Below, one piece after another: positions 24,663 through 36,256 of a stretch of 64,000 nucleotides of DNA. The notes beneath the pieces were generated by a model. It was given only the letters and a program-made list of their open reading frames with translations. It ran no database searches and was not told the DNA's origin. Source of the stretch: Magicicada septendecula. Lineage: Eukaryota; Arthropoda; Insecta; Hemiptera; Cicadidae. Each line of letters opens with the position of its first letter. The stretch's first letter is position 1. The stretch lies in contig CM068367.1 of assembly GCA_034769895.1 (NCBI GenBank), forward strand, positions 313,099,986 to 313,163,985, in the 5' to 3' direction. Both the position numbers and the translations under genes were made by a program.

Positions 24663-27150
24663 ATATTTATTTAAAATCGTACTGCTTTCTGTTTTACAGC
24701 TTATCGATTTCACTGTAATTTAATCTGCCTTACAGCTAATTGACATCGTTTATTTAAAAAAGATAAAAATAATAATAATCGAGTTTATAATTTGTTTCCG
24801 TTCTGGAAAGCAGAAAAAAACGAAAACAATTTTGGAACGCTTTGAAGATTGGAAATATATTAGCTATCAAAATATATCAGCTGTTTATTTAAATTGTCTT
24901 TGAAAGTAGGCGTCCTTTACATTTAATCTTTCTAAACCACATAATGGTCTGTATATTCTCAGAAAATAGTTTGAAGGTTTTTAGAAAAACAGCTTTTTTG
25001 GCGGAGTTAGGTCACGTGATAGAAATTTGTGAACTATTCAAGTTGCTAGTGTAATTTTTATTTTTATTAAAAATTGTAAATTTACATCTACTCATTAGAG
25101 ATTATTAAGTAGATGAGACGAGATACACAGTAAAGAGCTATCCCATTGGTGTAGATAACTATTTTTTTGAGATCTGTGAGCCGCTTCCTCTTCAGTCTTC
25201 TGGGGAATGTAGGAGAGTAACAATGCCATTTACTAACTCATCGTCATGTCCCTGTAGAATGAGGATCTTTTGTGGTAGATCGAGAGACCAGAAGACAGAT
25301 TTCTTACTGGACGAAAGGCAATTTGAAATATTCGTGGATGATCTGGTTAGGGATGTACCACAGTGTGTCCATCAGTGCGCGAAGGCTTTTCGACTGGACC
25401 TCGTGTAGGGAGTCTACGTTGAAGATTTTGTAATTGTCTTTATTCCACTTTATAAATTAGGACTATCGGGTAATATAGATCTTCTCCCAAGGAGCCAAAA
25501 CAGTGGCTTAGATCCGAGGTCAAGTTGCTTTCGTTTTACGTAGAACGTGTTGTTTTCAGGTCAAGCAACGACTCAGATACATTACCTGTTTTCACTGAAA
25601 CGGGAGATCCGTTGATAGTAAAAGATCGACAGGCTGTAGTTCTGATAGATCATTATTAATGGAGGAACGGGTGTCTCGCAAATAACGCCTGAGCGTTTAT
25701 AAAATTATGAAGACGTAAGTAAGATAGCACCTTTCTCGTAAGTTAAATAAAACGTCTTAAATTTAATAGTACGTTGGGTTGTTAAATGCTTAGTGGAAAA
25801 AGTGCGATTGCACTCTTGAGTTTGCTACAATCATTGATTTTCTTACTTTCTATTATAGTTGGTGTCAACGTCCTTCAAATCATGCAACTTATTCACAACA
25901 GTGCATCGTTATCCAAAACTAGGAAGTGAAAATCAAATATAAAATGAAGGGTTTAAAGGCGTTTAACTAAGAAAAATCTTAGTTAACCGAATGCAAAACT
26001 TAAATTTAGAGCCTGTTTAATTGTTACTTTTTTATTATCTGTGTTTTTTAGTTTGTAAATGTACTTAAAAACATACATACTCAAGTTTTTTTAATATTAT
26101 TTGCAGTACTGTTTATATTACATAATCTTAACCCATTAAACTGCACATGAAATATGCTGAGTTTGTGTTAGACGGAGGGGGGGTTAATTTTTGCAATTGT
26201 GTACCTGAAACAAGAAAATGCATGTAGATTGTTTTATAAAAACTTTTTGTGTTAATGTTGTAGGTGGTTACGGAAAACTATTGAATGTAAATGCATTCGT
26301 TATTATTTTTTAATTAACTAATCGCCTCCCACTATCTATCCTTTCGAGTCTAAGGTTTCCAACCTCCAAACCCCAGTGTGGTTGTCTATGCAGGTTTCTG
26401 CACTTCTGTACGTGACGCTTGCCTTTGCAAGTTGAGTCACGATGTTACAACCACACGATCATATCGCCGGGTAACCGTTTGTTTATGAATAAAATGTAGT
26501 TAAGGCTATAGTTAAAGTATTATCTTCATTTTAAATAAGTTTAAACTTATTTACATAACACGCCAAAGTCTGAATTATGTAAGGCTGTTACACACCGTCT
26601 GATGTAGCTTAAATCAACGGCACAATTTCAAGCGTGCGAAACTCTTGGCAGATTTTTCTTTAAGAAAATCAGAGACATGTTTATAGACTTGTTCCTAATA
26701 CAAGAAAACCCAGTGAATAAGAGACACAGTAAAAACAAACATTTTACCAAGCATATAGGCCTATGTGTAGGGGGAACAGAATTTATGATGGTCACTCGAG
26801 AATAGAGGACTATTGTTTTTATGTATCATGAGCTACAGCCAGCGGCAGAAGTCACTCCGGTAGCACGTTCCATATTGTATTAAAGTATCTTTGCCTAATG
26901 TACGTGTTATGTAACAGATACAAGATCAATTCCAAAAAACGACAATACTTATGGTAAAACATGCTGCTTGTCGTTCAAAATATCTAGACGCTGCTGCAAT
27001 CAGGAAAAGGAAGCTATACCTACTGAATTGCGTTCCAGTGCGCTTTATCAGTTTCGATTGATTTTCGTATTTATTTTCGGACGGTTTTCACGTTAGTTAG
27101 TAATTTATTTGATACCCTCGACAGTGATGAGATAGATTTTATTCAATGTC
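24663..27150. other. Unassigned DNA
   Basis: No recognisable gene. The 61-codon frame at 25,223-25,408 has no family I can name. An 8-bp hairpin AACTAAGA/TCTTAGTT lies near 25,966-25,987. One TAGGCCTA occurs at 26,756. Confidence 0.35.
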
Positions 27151-27155
27151 TGTAG

Positions 27156-27230
27156 CAGCGATTCTCATCCTGGGATGGTTGAATCCCCCCCCCCGGGGTG
27201 AGGTCAAGCGGTTTTAAAGGGTGCTTGTCA
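27156..27230 (+). mobile_element. Possible hAT-type terminal inverted repeat end
   Basis: CAGCGATTCTCATCCTGGG followed by a C-run and GGGGTGAGGTC resembles the CAGNGGTTCTCAACCTGGGG ends of hAT-type MITEs. I did not find the opposite end or an 8-bp target duplication, so this is a family-resemblance call only. Confidence 0.3.
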
Positions 27231-27471
27231 AAAACAAGCTTGTTAATAAAAATATAACAAGGAAGGCAACTTAATAATTTATTTGTTTAACTTCAGTCAC
27301 AATAAAGTTTCAGTTCCAATACCTCTATTTAAAAATTATAAGAAATGTTAATGAACATTTATTATGTTCAATACAATGATTTTAAAACATTTGCAACAAT
27401 ACAAGCATTATAATACAATACCGGAGTTTAATTTAATATTGTTGGCCATTAACTAATAGCCGTTTTACTCA

Positions 27472-27532
<61 letters not shown>
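27472..27532. repeat. (AC)n microsatellite
   Basis: About thirty uninterrupted AC units ending in ACATACACA. No transposon edge was recognised on either side. Confidence 0.95.
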
Positions 27533-27538
<6 letters not shown>

Positions 27539-27539
27539 A

Positions 27540-30205
27540 TTTTAAAGTACAGTGAAAAGCATAGGATCATATAACGATGTAAAGGGCGGTGTAGAGTTTA
27601 GAAGGTTATAATCTCTGGTACATAATACAAAATTATTTCAAAAGTAGCGTGCCGTACTAGATAAAATCTAATGTTCGAAATTAAAGCAGTATAGAAGGGA
27701 TGTACTGAATAGCTGGAAACTTAAAATATGAGTACCTAAACAAATACAAAAATGAATCAATGTGTACTCTATTGGTATTTTCGATCACCCGAAATTACTG
27801 ACATTAATACAGCTAGTAAACTTAAATTTTTCAAAACAAAAACCACTTTGCTAGGTATTTAAATACTGCATTAATATTTTAATAATGTCAATTAAATTAT
27901 TACTGCAATAATGGTACAATTATGCTGGTAATACGTCGACTGCTATCATCGTATTTTATAAAATGTTAAAAATCCCTTCAGATGGGCGTAACATAAGACA
28001 GTTTTTGCTACAAATAGACAGTTAAATAAACATCTGCAACATATTAAGAAAACTGTAAAAACGAGTTTAAACATCTTAACGAAAGTCAGGCGAGTGTTCC
28101 AGTACATACATATAAGACAGTACACTTCTCTTTACGAACCCCTTGTAGTTCAAGTCTGTGCAGACAAACATTTAAGAAACTGAACATTAACGTAGTTTAC
28201 AGTAAAGGAAAAATATGTAATTGTCTCGTTTTTCCTTTATAGATTTTGAGGTACAGTACACGAAAAAGTAGGTGGATGATTTCTTTAGACAAAGTGTTTT
28301 TATACAGAACGGCCACAAATATAATGCAGTATTATATTATGTTGTGTGTTATTATTCTATTACAAAGAGTCATTACCAACTAGCTCCAAACATAGACGTA
28401 AACTAAAATTTCGATAAAACTTGTGATATCGAGCTAACGGTGTATGGACATTATTTTTAGAATTCACGTTACATGCCTTACCACTACCTTCTATTATTCA
28501 AATGAAGTTTAGTTGAAAAGTCATGATTGTGTTCCCAGCGTGAAAACATCACAAATCCATCCTACTCAAGACGGTGTAAAACGTATTTCGTTCCGTTCAC
28601 TGTATTTTAAACAGCTGTGTTTCGGGAAGTCAGAGTTGCAACTAGAATTGGTCACCCGTGAGTTGGATAAGAAAGTTGGTTATTGTTTGTGCAGCTTGGG
28701 TAAGCAATAATAATATGTTAGATATGTAAAAATAACAAGTAGGTTAATACGACAACACAGTGTTACGTGGATAACATCCTCGTGGGTTCAACGATTTTTA
28801 GTTTGCAAATCAAATCGTTATTGGAGACAGTGTCTTTACTTGACGCCTGTTCCCTTAATATATGAATCCTCCTTAATACAGATTAGGATTCAATCTCTAC
28901 GATTTTTAGTTTTCAACCGTAGGTATATTCCTCAATATATATACGATATAATTTTTCCTTCCCGCAACATTTTTTTTAATGTTTTATTTATATAAGGCTA
29001 GAAATTATTCAAAGCAATTCCAAAAATGTCTTTTCTTTATATTTCGATCTATAGCATTGTTTTCCCATTTCGTCGTGCGTTATAATGTAACTGACAATAT
29101 GAAAATTAACATCACGTAATAAATCCACAAATAAACATTGTTTCATCATTGAAATATTTTTTTTGGTTGAATCGTGAAATACAGAAAATTGTTAAAAATT
29201 AATAAAATCGTTACGCCTTAATGGTGTTTGTAATGTATTTATCACTAATTACATAGCAACTAAAGCGAGTTAAGCATTTTTTCTCTACACTTAACAACCG
29301 CGAAGTCATTTGTGTTCAAGAAAAGGAATGAATGTCTCCACTGCACATGACTGCATACAATATTTGTAGCCTTCGATGGTCACTAAAAGTAATAGCGTTC
29401 GTTAAAGTGAGAAGTACAAGTATTTCGGGAATGTCCATGAAACTTGTTTGGTAATAAAGAAGTCAAAATATTTGAAGAGATACACATTTGAATTTAATTT
29501 TGTCAAACAAAAGTAAAATATTATTCTTGAATTTGTAAGAGTATAATGTTACAAAATCAACAGTTAAAATCATCAGTCTTGTTACACTCACGTGAGGTGA
29601 TTGGGTTATTAAAGTAAATTGAGCTGGCCTATAAGAATTTACTTTAGTTCTATCATAGCTGAACAAAAAATCCCAATGACATCAGCAAAATTGTGAGAGG
29701 ATTTAAAACACGAAACACTTAAACGTAATGCTAAGTGTTTTCGGAAAGAGGAGTGGTAATAATGACAGCTAAGGCAGTAGTAAGGCCTGTTTTGTGTAAG
29801 TTTGATGAGTCAGTCCTAATGCTGGTTGTGAAATTGCCGTAGAATAAATTATACTTTTTAACAGTTTTAAAAGAAATATGGAATAAAAGGCAGAAATGTG
29901 AATCATCTTTATTCGCGAATAATCACGTAGAAATTTTCTAAGCTACGACAGTCTAGATAGTTTTAATGATTACGTAAAAAAATTACAGTTCTCGAAAAAT
30001 ATCTACACGTAGTACGAAAATAAAGAACAGTTGTAATCCCGTAGACGAATGGTTATAGAGAGTATCACCTTAAAAATTATTGCCAAGTTTAGTTGAAGCT
30101 TATATCTAACAAACTAAAATTCCCTTATAATGACAGGGTATGTACAAAATGACAGGAAAGAGATATTCTTCGCTAATAATTAATAAGCAATTTAATTAAA
30201 AAAAA
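27540..30205. other. Unassigned DNA
   Basis: No gene, structured repeat or transposon relic recognised. The open frames at 28,513-28,710 and 29,463-29,666 show no known domain. Confidence 0.35.
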
Positions 30206-30211
30206 GGGTAT

Positions 30212-30391
30212 TTAAAGGGGGGAATAAGCGCAATAGCGAAACATTCTGTTCCGACCTTCGATTTCCCTTTACGTGACTATTTACGTGAAGAGGGGGTGGC
30301 GGTAGACGGAATGGCCATTGAGGAAGAAATGCTGTGTGAACACTCCGTTACGGAACGTATATTGCTTTTATTCTGCCCCCCCCCCTTTTAA
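30212..30391. mobile_element. TTAA-flanked MITE-like element
   Basis: TTAA at 30,212-30,215 is followed by AGGGGGGAATAAGCGCAATA, and the reverse strand from TTAA at 30,388-30,391 reads AAGGGGGGGGGG, then CAGAATAAAAGCAATA, then a GTTCCG block shared by both sides. This gives imperfect terminal inverted repeats of about 45 bp around a roughly 180-bp non-coding element. TTAA duplications with such short elements are typical of piggyBac-type MITEs. Long G/C runs at the ends blur the alignment. No transposase of this type is present in the window. Confidence 0.5.
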
Positions 30392-32945
30392 CCGGGCCTG
30401 GTCATGTAGTCGGAGATTGTGTTTTCTTTATTTCGTCTGAGTCAATTTTTTTAAGAACGCTATAGTCCTGAATTAATTACCTTTTTCAAATACAGGACAC
30501 TGCTAGTCTTCCGTTTCACAGTCCACATAAATACGGCTACGTCACATTCTTAATATGACTGTTTTATTCAGAAATTTCGTAGCTGGTTTTCAAAAAGGAT
30601 TTTAACATTTAATTACAATTTGAGATTAAAGTTACAATTCTACGTCTTATTAGTGCTAGTATTAGGTAAACCTGTCAATGATGTGCACCATTAACTACGT
30701 CATCAAGACCAGGTTTTAACTACGGATAGGTATATGGATAGTTTAAGTAACAATCAATTATTAATATTCTTATGAATCTGCTAAGAATTACGGGTCTCCT
30801 AGTATTATGGGTTTTCCATAATACTAGATTTAGACAAGAATTCGATTTCAGAATCTTAGTTAGTTTGACACTCACACATAATAGGAATGAATGCTTATTG
30901 ACAACGAATATTTAGACACAGTAGCTCAAAAATAGCTCAATCGAGACTTTACTTCCTACGTATCAAAAAGCATACCTAAAATTTACTAAAAACATATGAA
31001 AAAATATAGGATAAGTCCAGCGTACATGAAAGTTTCTCTTGTTGAATACCATAGCAATTAATGTTCATAAAATAACAAAGTTATTAGCAAATTCACGACA
31101 AGTTCACAAAGCAGAGAGCAATTTTAGTTTGCTAATCTTATCCACATTGAGTTCCTGCTCTTCAGCAGTCCCTTTGGAAACGTAAGGGACCAAGCTAATT
31201 TCACGATAGCAACACATTCTGCAGTACGGTCCTGTTGCCAAAAGTAACGTAAGGTTTAAGTTTCAGTGTAGCACAACTTAAATCGAAACGTTTATGCAAT
31301 ACTATGAAGACACGAAGATAATTTTCCTAACAATTACCTGCTTTCCACTAACGGGTTCCTAGAAAAGTTACATTGTACTTGCGTATTTGTTATTACATTG
31401 TTCGTCGAGTCGACTCATATTTTTGTGCGATACAACTGTCTGATTTTATGCAACATACAATTTTGCCCACAGTTCATATTTCGTAAGTTTTAGTAGCAAA
31501 ACATTTACCTCACTGAAATTTGAAAATAGAAAACAAGAGATGATAACATTAATTATAAACAGCAACGTCTTCAAAAGAAACAGTTTCCATCATCGTTTTA
31601 AAAATATATGGAGTCATTTAAAACACGTATAAGAGTTAGTATGTGTGTCATTTAAAAGCCGTAACCAAAACTCATATTAAAGTATGGGTTTCAGTATCTG
31701 AAGGTTTACAACAAGGGCAAAGCCTTAATTTATGGAAATTATCCAAGTTATGACCGCACACACTTTCTGAAACAGTACTTAAGGGCGGAGAAACTAGGCA
31801 AAGTAACACACTAAATTCAGCGACACCTGCTACCAGACACTACACAGAGTTCAACTACTTTGTCATTGTTATTATTATTATATCCTACAATACAATTAGC
31901 ATATAATTACCTCTACGTTAATTTAGTAACAATTCTGTGCATCTGTACGACCGCGAAACGTTTATATCTACAAGACATTAACTCATTTAATGGTCAAACA
32001 TTTATGGAAGTAAAACTCACGTTCCTTCCAATTTAATATATAATTTATCACAACTGTGTTGAGAGTTACGCAGGAAGCAGACAAGATACATATTTCTGGG
32101 TATAAGGTACACTGAAGCGAATATTATCCGATTTAATTTACAATGCGATAACCGTACAGCAATCAACAGGTGGTTAAAACACGTACGTTAGAGTATGAAC
32201 TTGAAACAGTCGTGTTGCAAGTGGGCATTATAAAGATTAAAAAAACACCCAACAGAATGTTTTTCTGTCTATAGTCCCGTGCAGTATAAACCGAGAAAAG
32301 ATGCTATGTGGAGTGACTTAGAATGTGACTTATAATGTGACTTCAACAGGTCTCACGATTATAAACCATTCTTATGATCCAGAAGATGATGAATTCATTA
32401 ATTAAAACTATATGGATCGGTTTTTAAATAATATAGAGAACGTTTAAAGATAAAAATAAAGAATAGGTTAGCGAAAAAGCAGACGAAAATGGTGTAATTC
32501 AGCCCTCGACGATGAACTCTGATTTTCCAGACACTACGAGAGACTCCATATTAGAGATTGCCATATGCAAGATTGCGTAACTCACGGCTCGCCCGTGCTT
32601 TTATAGATCTACGCACATGACGTCATTTTTACATGTTAAAGCTTCTAGATTTTACCAGAAAATCGACCACGTGTTGGTGGACATGAACTTCCGGTTTCTA
32701 GACCTTTCTAAACCACGTGTTTTCAACTACATGTAATTTCACTAATCATTAATTTGACTAATTATTGTGTCAGTTTAATGAAATCTATTAAAACCTATTT
32801 AATATTAAAATAATTAATTATTAATACTTATTGCAATTTGCACACTAATATAACTGATTTATAGTGTGTCTTCTAATTGGCTTACTTTTAATAATGTTTA
32901 CAAAATTCGTTATATATATCTATATATAGACACACATACATGTCC
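30392..32945. other. Unassigned DNA
   Basis: Apart from the palindrome at 30,799-30,827, nothing was recognised. The GC-richer patch at 32,530-32,720, with a CTTTTATAG box, could be promoter-like but has no linked coding sequence. Confidence 0.3.
30799..30827. repeat. Perfect 12-bp palindrome hairpin
   Basis: CTAGTATTATGG (30,799-30,810) and CCATAATACTAG (30,816-30,827) are exact reverse complements separated by five bases. Role unknown. Confidence 0.75.
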
Positions 32946-32946
32946 T

Positions 32947-32948
<2 letters not shown>

Positions 32949-32981
<33 letters not shown>
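32949..32981. repeat. (AT)n microsatellite
   Basis: A (TA)n run that ends at CTATTGTAACGATATATTG, where the readable leader of the LTR-B element stops. The microsatellite may mark the deletion edge of that element. Confidence 0.9.
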
Positions 32982-32982
<1 letters not shown>

Positions 32983-32989
32983 ATTGTAA

Positions 32990-33234
32990 CGATATATTGA
33001 TGACGTCCTCGTCTTCGTTCAAGCCTCACGTTGTATTCGTCAATCTGTAACGAATAGATCTGATCGTACCTGCAAAATGTATACACCAGTTTTGTATGTG
33101 TAATTATAATTAGTGCGTTCGCCTCGCACCGGGGTCGTTACAGTAATGTTGTGGCTAGCGATGTTCGTAGCGTTGATATAATCACCTGTATAATACGGCA
33201 GTAACCTTACCTGTTATTTATAGGGGTGTGATAA
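32990..33234 (-). mobile_element. Leader region of LTR-B element (truncated)
   Basis: On the minus strand, after the primer-binding site, the leader carries AACAGGTAAGG (a good splice-donor match) and then TGTAACGACCCCGGTGCGAG, which parallels the LTR-A leader. It runs into an (AT)n tract with no gag, so the internal coding region is gone. Confidence 0.5.
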
Positions 33235-33249
33235 TCCCGGGTGGCGCCA
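33235..33249 (-). promoter_or_regulatory. Primer-binding site of LTR-B element
   Basis: On the minus strand TGGCGCCACCCGGGA directly follows LTR-B; it is identical over 15 bases to the site following LTR-A. It starts with the TGG complementary to tRNA CCA ends. Conservation here, while the flanking LTRs have diverged greatly, supports function in the ancestral elements. Confidence 0.75.
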
Positions 33250-36200
33250 AGTCGTTTTATAAAACAACTAAAATTATTGTCAGACGAGTTATCAGCGTTG
33301 CGGTATTGGGCATTCAAATAATTCCCGCTCGCACGGCCGTCACAATCGTCGCTACTGCTGCGTGAATGACAACTTGTTCGCTGCTCGTACAATTTATTCT
33401 TAACTAAACACAAGTTAGTTATTTTTTAATAGGTGATAATTGAAAACATTCACATTGACAATAATACAATAATAAATTTGCACCGACTGATTACATGAGA
33501 TTCTTGCCTCTGGGTTTTGGCGAAGTGATTTAGGAACCATTCAACCTTGCATTGCTGCTTACGTTAAAGTGTATTACAAATATTTTTGGTTTCCCAAATC
33601 GTGGATTCTTGTGACTATGAGTTAAAGAACTCCAATGGTTAAAATAAAAATATATATTACCTTATTCTACGTGTACATAAATAATAATGTGTGCTGTTAC
33701 AATCTGTTCTGTTGTGTCGTAAAAGTGTTTTGTAAGTTCGTGTTTAATTCATAGGTTATATTCAACGTTAACAAGTTTCTATTAAGTGTTATTTTGCTTA
33801 AATATTCTATGAAAGAGAAATATTGGTTTTATAGTGAGGTAAATTTACCTTTTACAAATATTTAAAGTGATTAGGTTTTTTTTTTGGAAAATAAATAATT
33901 TAATGGTACTTAACACCTCAGCGTATCTCGGTGCCTGCGTAGTTTAATCGGGTAGGATGTGGCTGCATAAGTTCAGTTTTCATGGATTTTGGGGCTTCAA
34001 TAGATTGGGCGTCTTTTTCGTCATGGGTCTAGATGTTCTTTTCAAGTATATTTTCCGTTTAATTGGCCTTCGTCTTGAATTGGCTGCTACAAACGGTCGT
34101 CTGCTTCTCAAGCTATCATGGTTAGTAGCCTTTAAATACTCTTTTGCATTATTTTCACTGAAAAAACGTTCTTCCAAATATTGGCATCTGTATTCGCTTA
34201 ATGACGCTTCGCTTCTCTTTTTTCCAACGGTAATTTTGTCTTCAACGGCCGTTTCCATGGTAACTGTATGATTCCGATTGGTTGATTTTGAGATGATGTA
34301 TTGTTATCAAAATTCGAATTCTTCGTATATCTTCTGATTGCTGTTATTCCTCCATCTTCCTTCCTGGTTATTAAATATTGTCACTATAGTATTTATTTCC
34401 TTTCATAGATTATTTTGATACCCCACAAGTTTGGATAATTTTAGATTTTATGTTTTTACAATTATGTTAATGCTTGTTAATTACATTTCTTTTTGTATAA
34501 AAATGCTTATTACAATATTTTGTGTTACAAATGATTTACAATTTATTCTTGGTGATTCCTTCACCTCAGATTTTCTAAATTCTTATTCAATTTGTTATAA
34601 TTTTTGGTTGTTTGGTTCTGACAGTTATGCCTTTCCTAGGCCTGAGTAGCCATTATAGTATTTTAATTATTCCATTTAAATCACATTTTGTTTCAGCCTA
34701 ATGGGCTTTTCTTTGTTATTTTTATTGGTCGTGTGGTATTTTGAGTCTGTTGGTGTGTTGATTACATGTCAATATTGCTTTCTCTATTTTAATCTTTAAA
34801 ACATAACATTAGGCTTATGGACTGCAAATTTCATTCAGCCATATCCTATTCATAACATTAACATGAACAATTCTTTATAAGTTATTAGAGTTATTATTTT
34901 GAGTGAGAAATATCATCACTTCCTTCCAACTTATTATTATTTGCTAATTTTTTTTGTTTAAAATACATATTATTTTTATTGTGATAAACAACATTACTTT
35001 TATTAAATTTATAACAGTCCCTTATAACATGGGTGTCTTTGTTCTGTCTCTGATTTCTTAATCTTTAAACAATTTTTACATTCTCGCCATGTCAACACCT
35101 TCAATTTACTCTTTCCTGGAATCCTCCCTTTTTAATTACTATCGGCTATAATTAAACTTAACTTTATTAAACATCTTTTCTTAAATAATAATGTCATCAT
35201 CACTTTCTAGTGTTCAGCATATCTTATTCTATAATTCGTACTTAATACTATTTTTCACCAGCTATTTATTCACTGTTATTTTTCCACTTTTAAACCTTTA
35301 GTGTTTTTCACAGATTTATGAAGTGTCTACTTTCTTCATTATTCACTATTTCTTATAATAGTTATATACTAAATCTTACACTATTCCCACTTATATCTCA
35401 CCTTCACTTTTAAATTATCTATAGTTAATTATAATTTAACTAGCGTATCTTATCACTTCACTTTGGGGTTTTTACACATACACTATTGCACTGTATCACT
35501 GTTTATACTATGTGTTTTTTAGTGGGTGATCCCTATACTTATTTCTCTTTCATTACAATATATCCTTAATACTAATAACAATTAATTAATAACAATTAAT
35601 ACTTAATAATTAATAACAATTTTATTTGTGGTTTAGGTTGCTTTTTTATCACCTTAATCCTTAACCGTTTTTAATAGTGTTTCTTCTCTAGATCATTTTG
35701 TCCATTAATGGGTAGTAACCGTTACTTTTTCCTTTCTCAGGATAACCATTGGTTTGGTTCCAATATTCTTCTTGAGTGCTTTATTTCTCCTTCTCCTATG
35801 CTTTATTACTCGTTTTGTGAATCATTATTGGTTTTCACTTCTACCTATCTCCCTCCTTCTTCATTTTCATTATTTGATTAATACTTTGGTTTTCCATCCT
35901 TTTCTTTGGGTATTTTGGGTCGTTTAATCCCATGAACTTGTATCCTTTTTGTTTGGGTTTTGAATTTTTTCCTTTCTTCCTTTGGTTTGGTTAATCACGT
36001 TCTTTTCTTCTTCGGTCGTATTTGTTGGGTCAATCACTTTCTTCTCTTATTCTCGTTGGTTATTTGCGTGTTTCCCTTCTTCATTTGTTTCCTGTTCTTG
36101 GGCCAATCACTTGGGTTAGGTCAAAGTCGTCGTTCGTCGAGTCATATTTTTTTATATTTTATTTTAATTAATCAGTTTATTTGATATGAAGTATTTTTAC

Positions 36201-36256
36201 ATTTATAAATATAGTTTTTATCCCTGGTACTGGGTTGGCTTATTTGTGTTGTAACA
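33250..36256 (-). mobile_element. LTR-B, a 3.0-kb long terminal repeat (inverted relative of LTR-A)
   Basis: About 3,007 bp on the minus strand, starting TGTTACAACACAAATAAGCC at 36,256 and ending at the primer-binding site. Blocks shared with LTR-A keep their order and spacing. The landmark GTTACCATGG is 1.99 kb from the start, like GGTAACCATAG in LTR-A. The plus strand is strikingly pyrimidine-rich, explaining several hydrophobic chance frames (for example 35,960-36,184). Divergence from LTR-A is large, so the two are separate insertions, not ends of one element. It contains a 92-codon frame (separate entry). Confidence 0.7.
33980..34258 (-). CDS. Small basic ORF inside LTR-B (hypothetical)
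   Basis: A 92-codon frame starts METAVEDKITVGKKRSEA in a good translation-start context (ACCATGG) and is rich in Lys and Arg towards its C-terminus (SRRRPIKRKIYLKR). I recognise no domain. LTR-A has the same sequence region, but the start reads ATA and the frame is broken. LTR-C has only the landmark before it. Position about 2.0 kb into the LTR suggests the region just after a transcription start rather than a classical gene. It may be a chance frame in conserved non-coding LTR sequence, or a small leader-encoded protein. Confidence 0.25.
   Translation of the reverse strand: METAVEDKITVGKKRSEASLSEYRCQYLEERFFSENNAKEYLKATNHDSLRSRRPFVAANSRRRPIKRKIYLKRTSRPMTKKTPNLLKPQNP

Noticed and set aside
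35960..36184. Hydrophobic 74-codon frame resembling a membrane protein
   Set aside because: It lies in the pyrimidine-rich strand of LTR-B, where T-rich codons give Phe/Leu runs by composition; the LTR-A equivalent has no matching frame.
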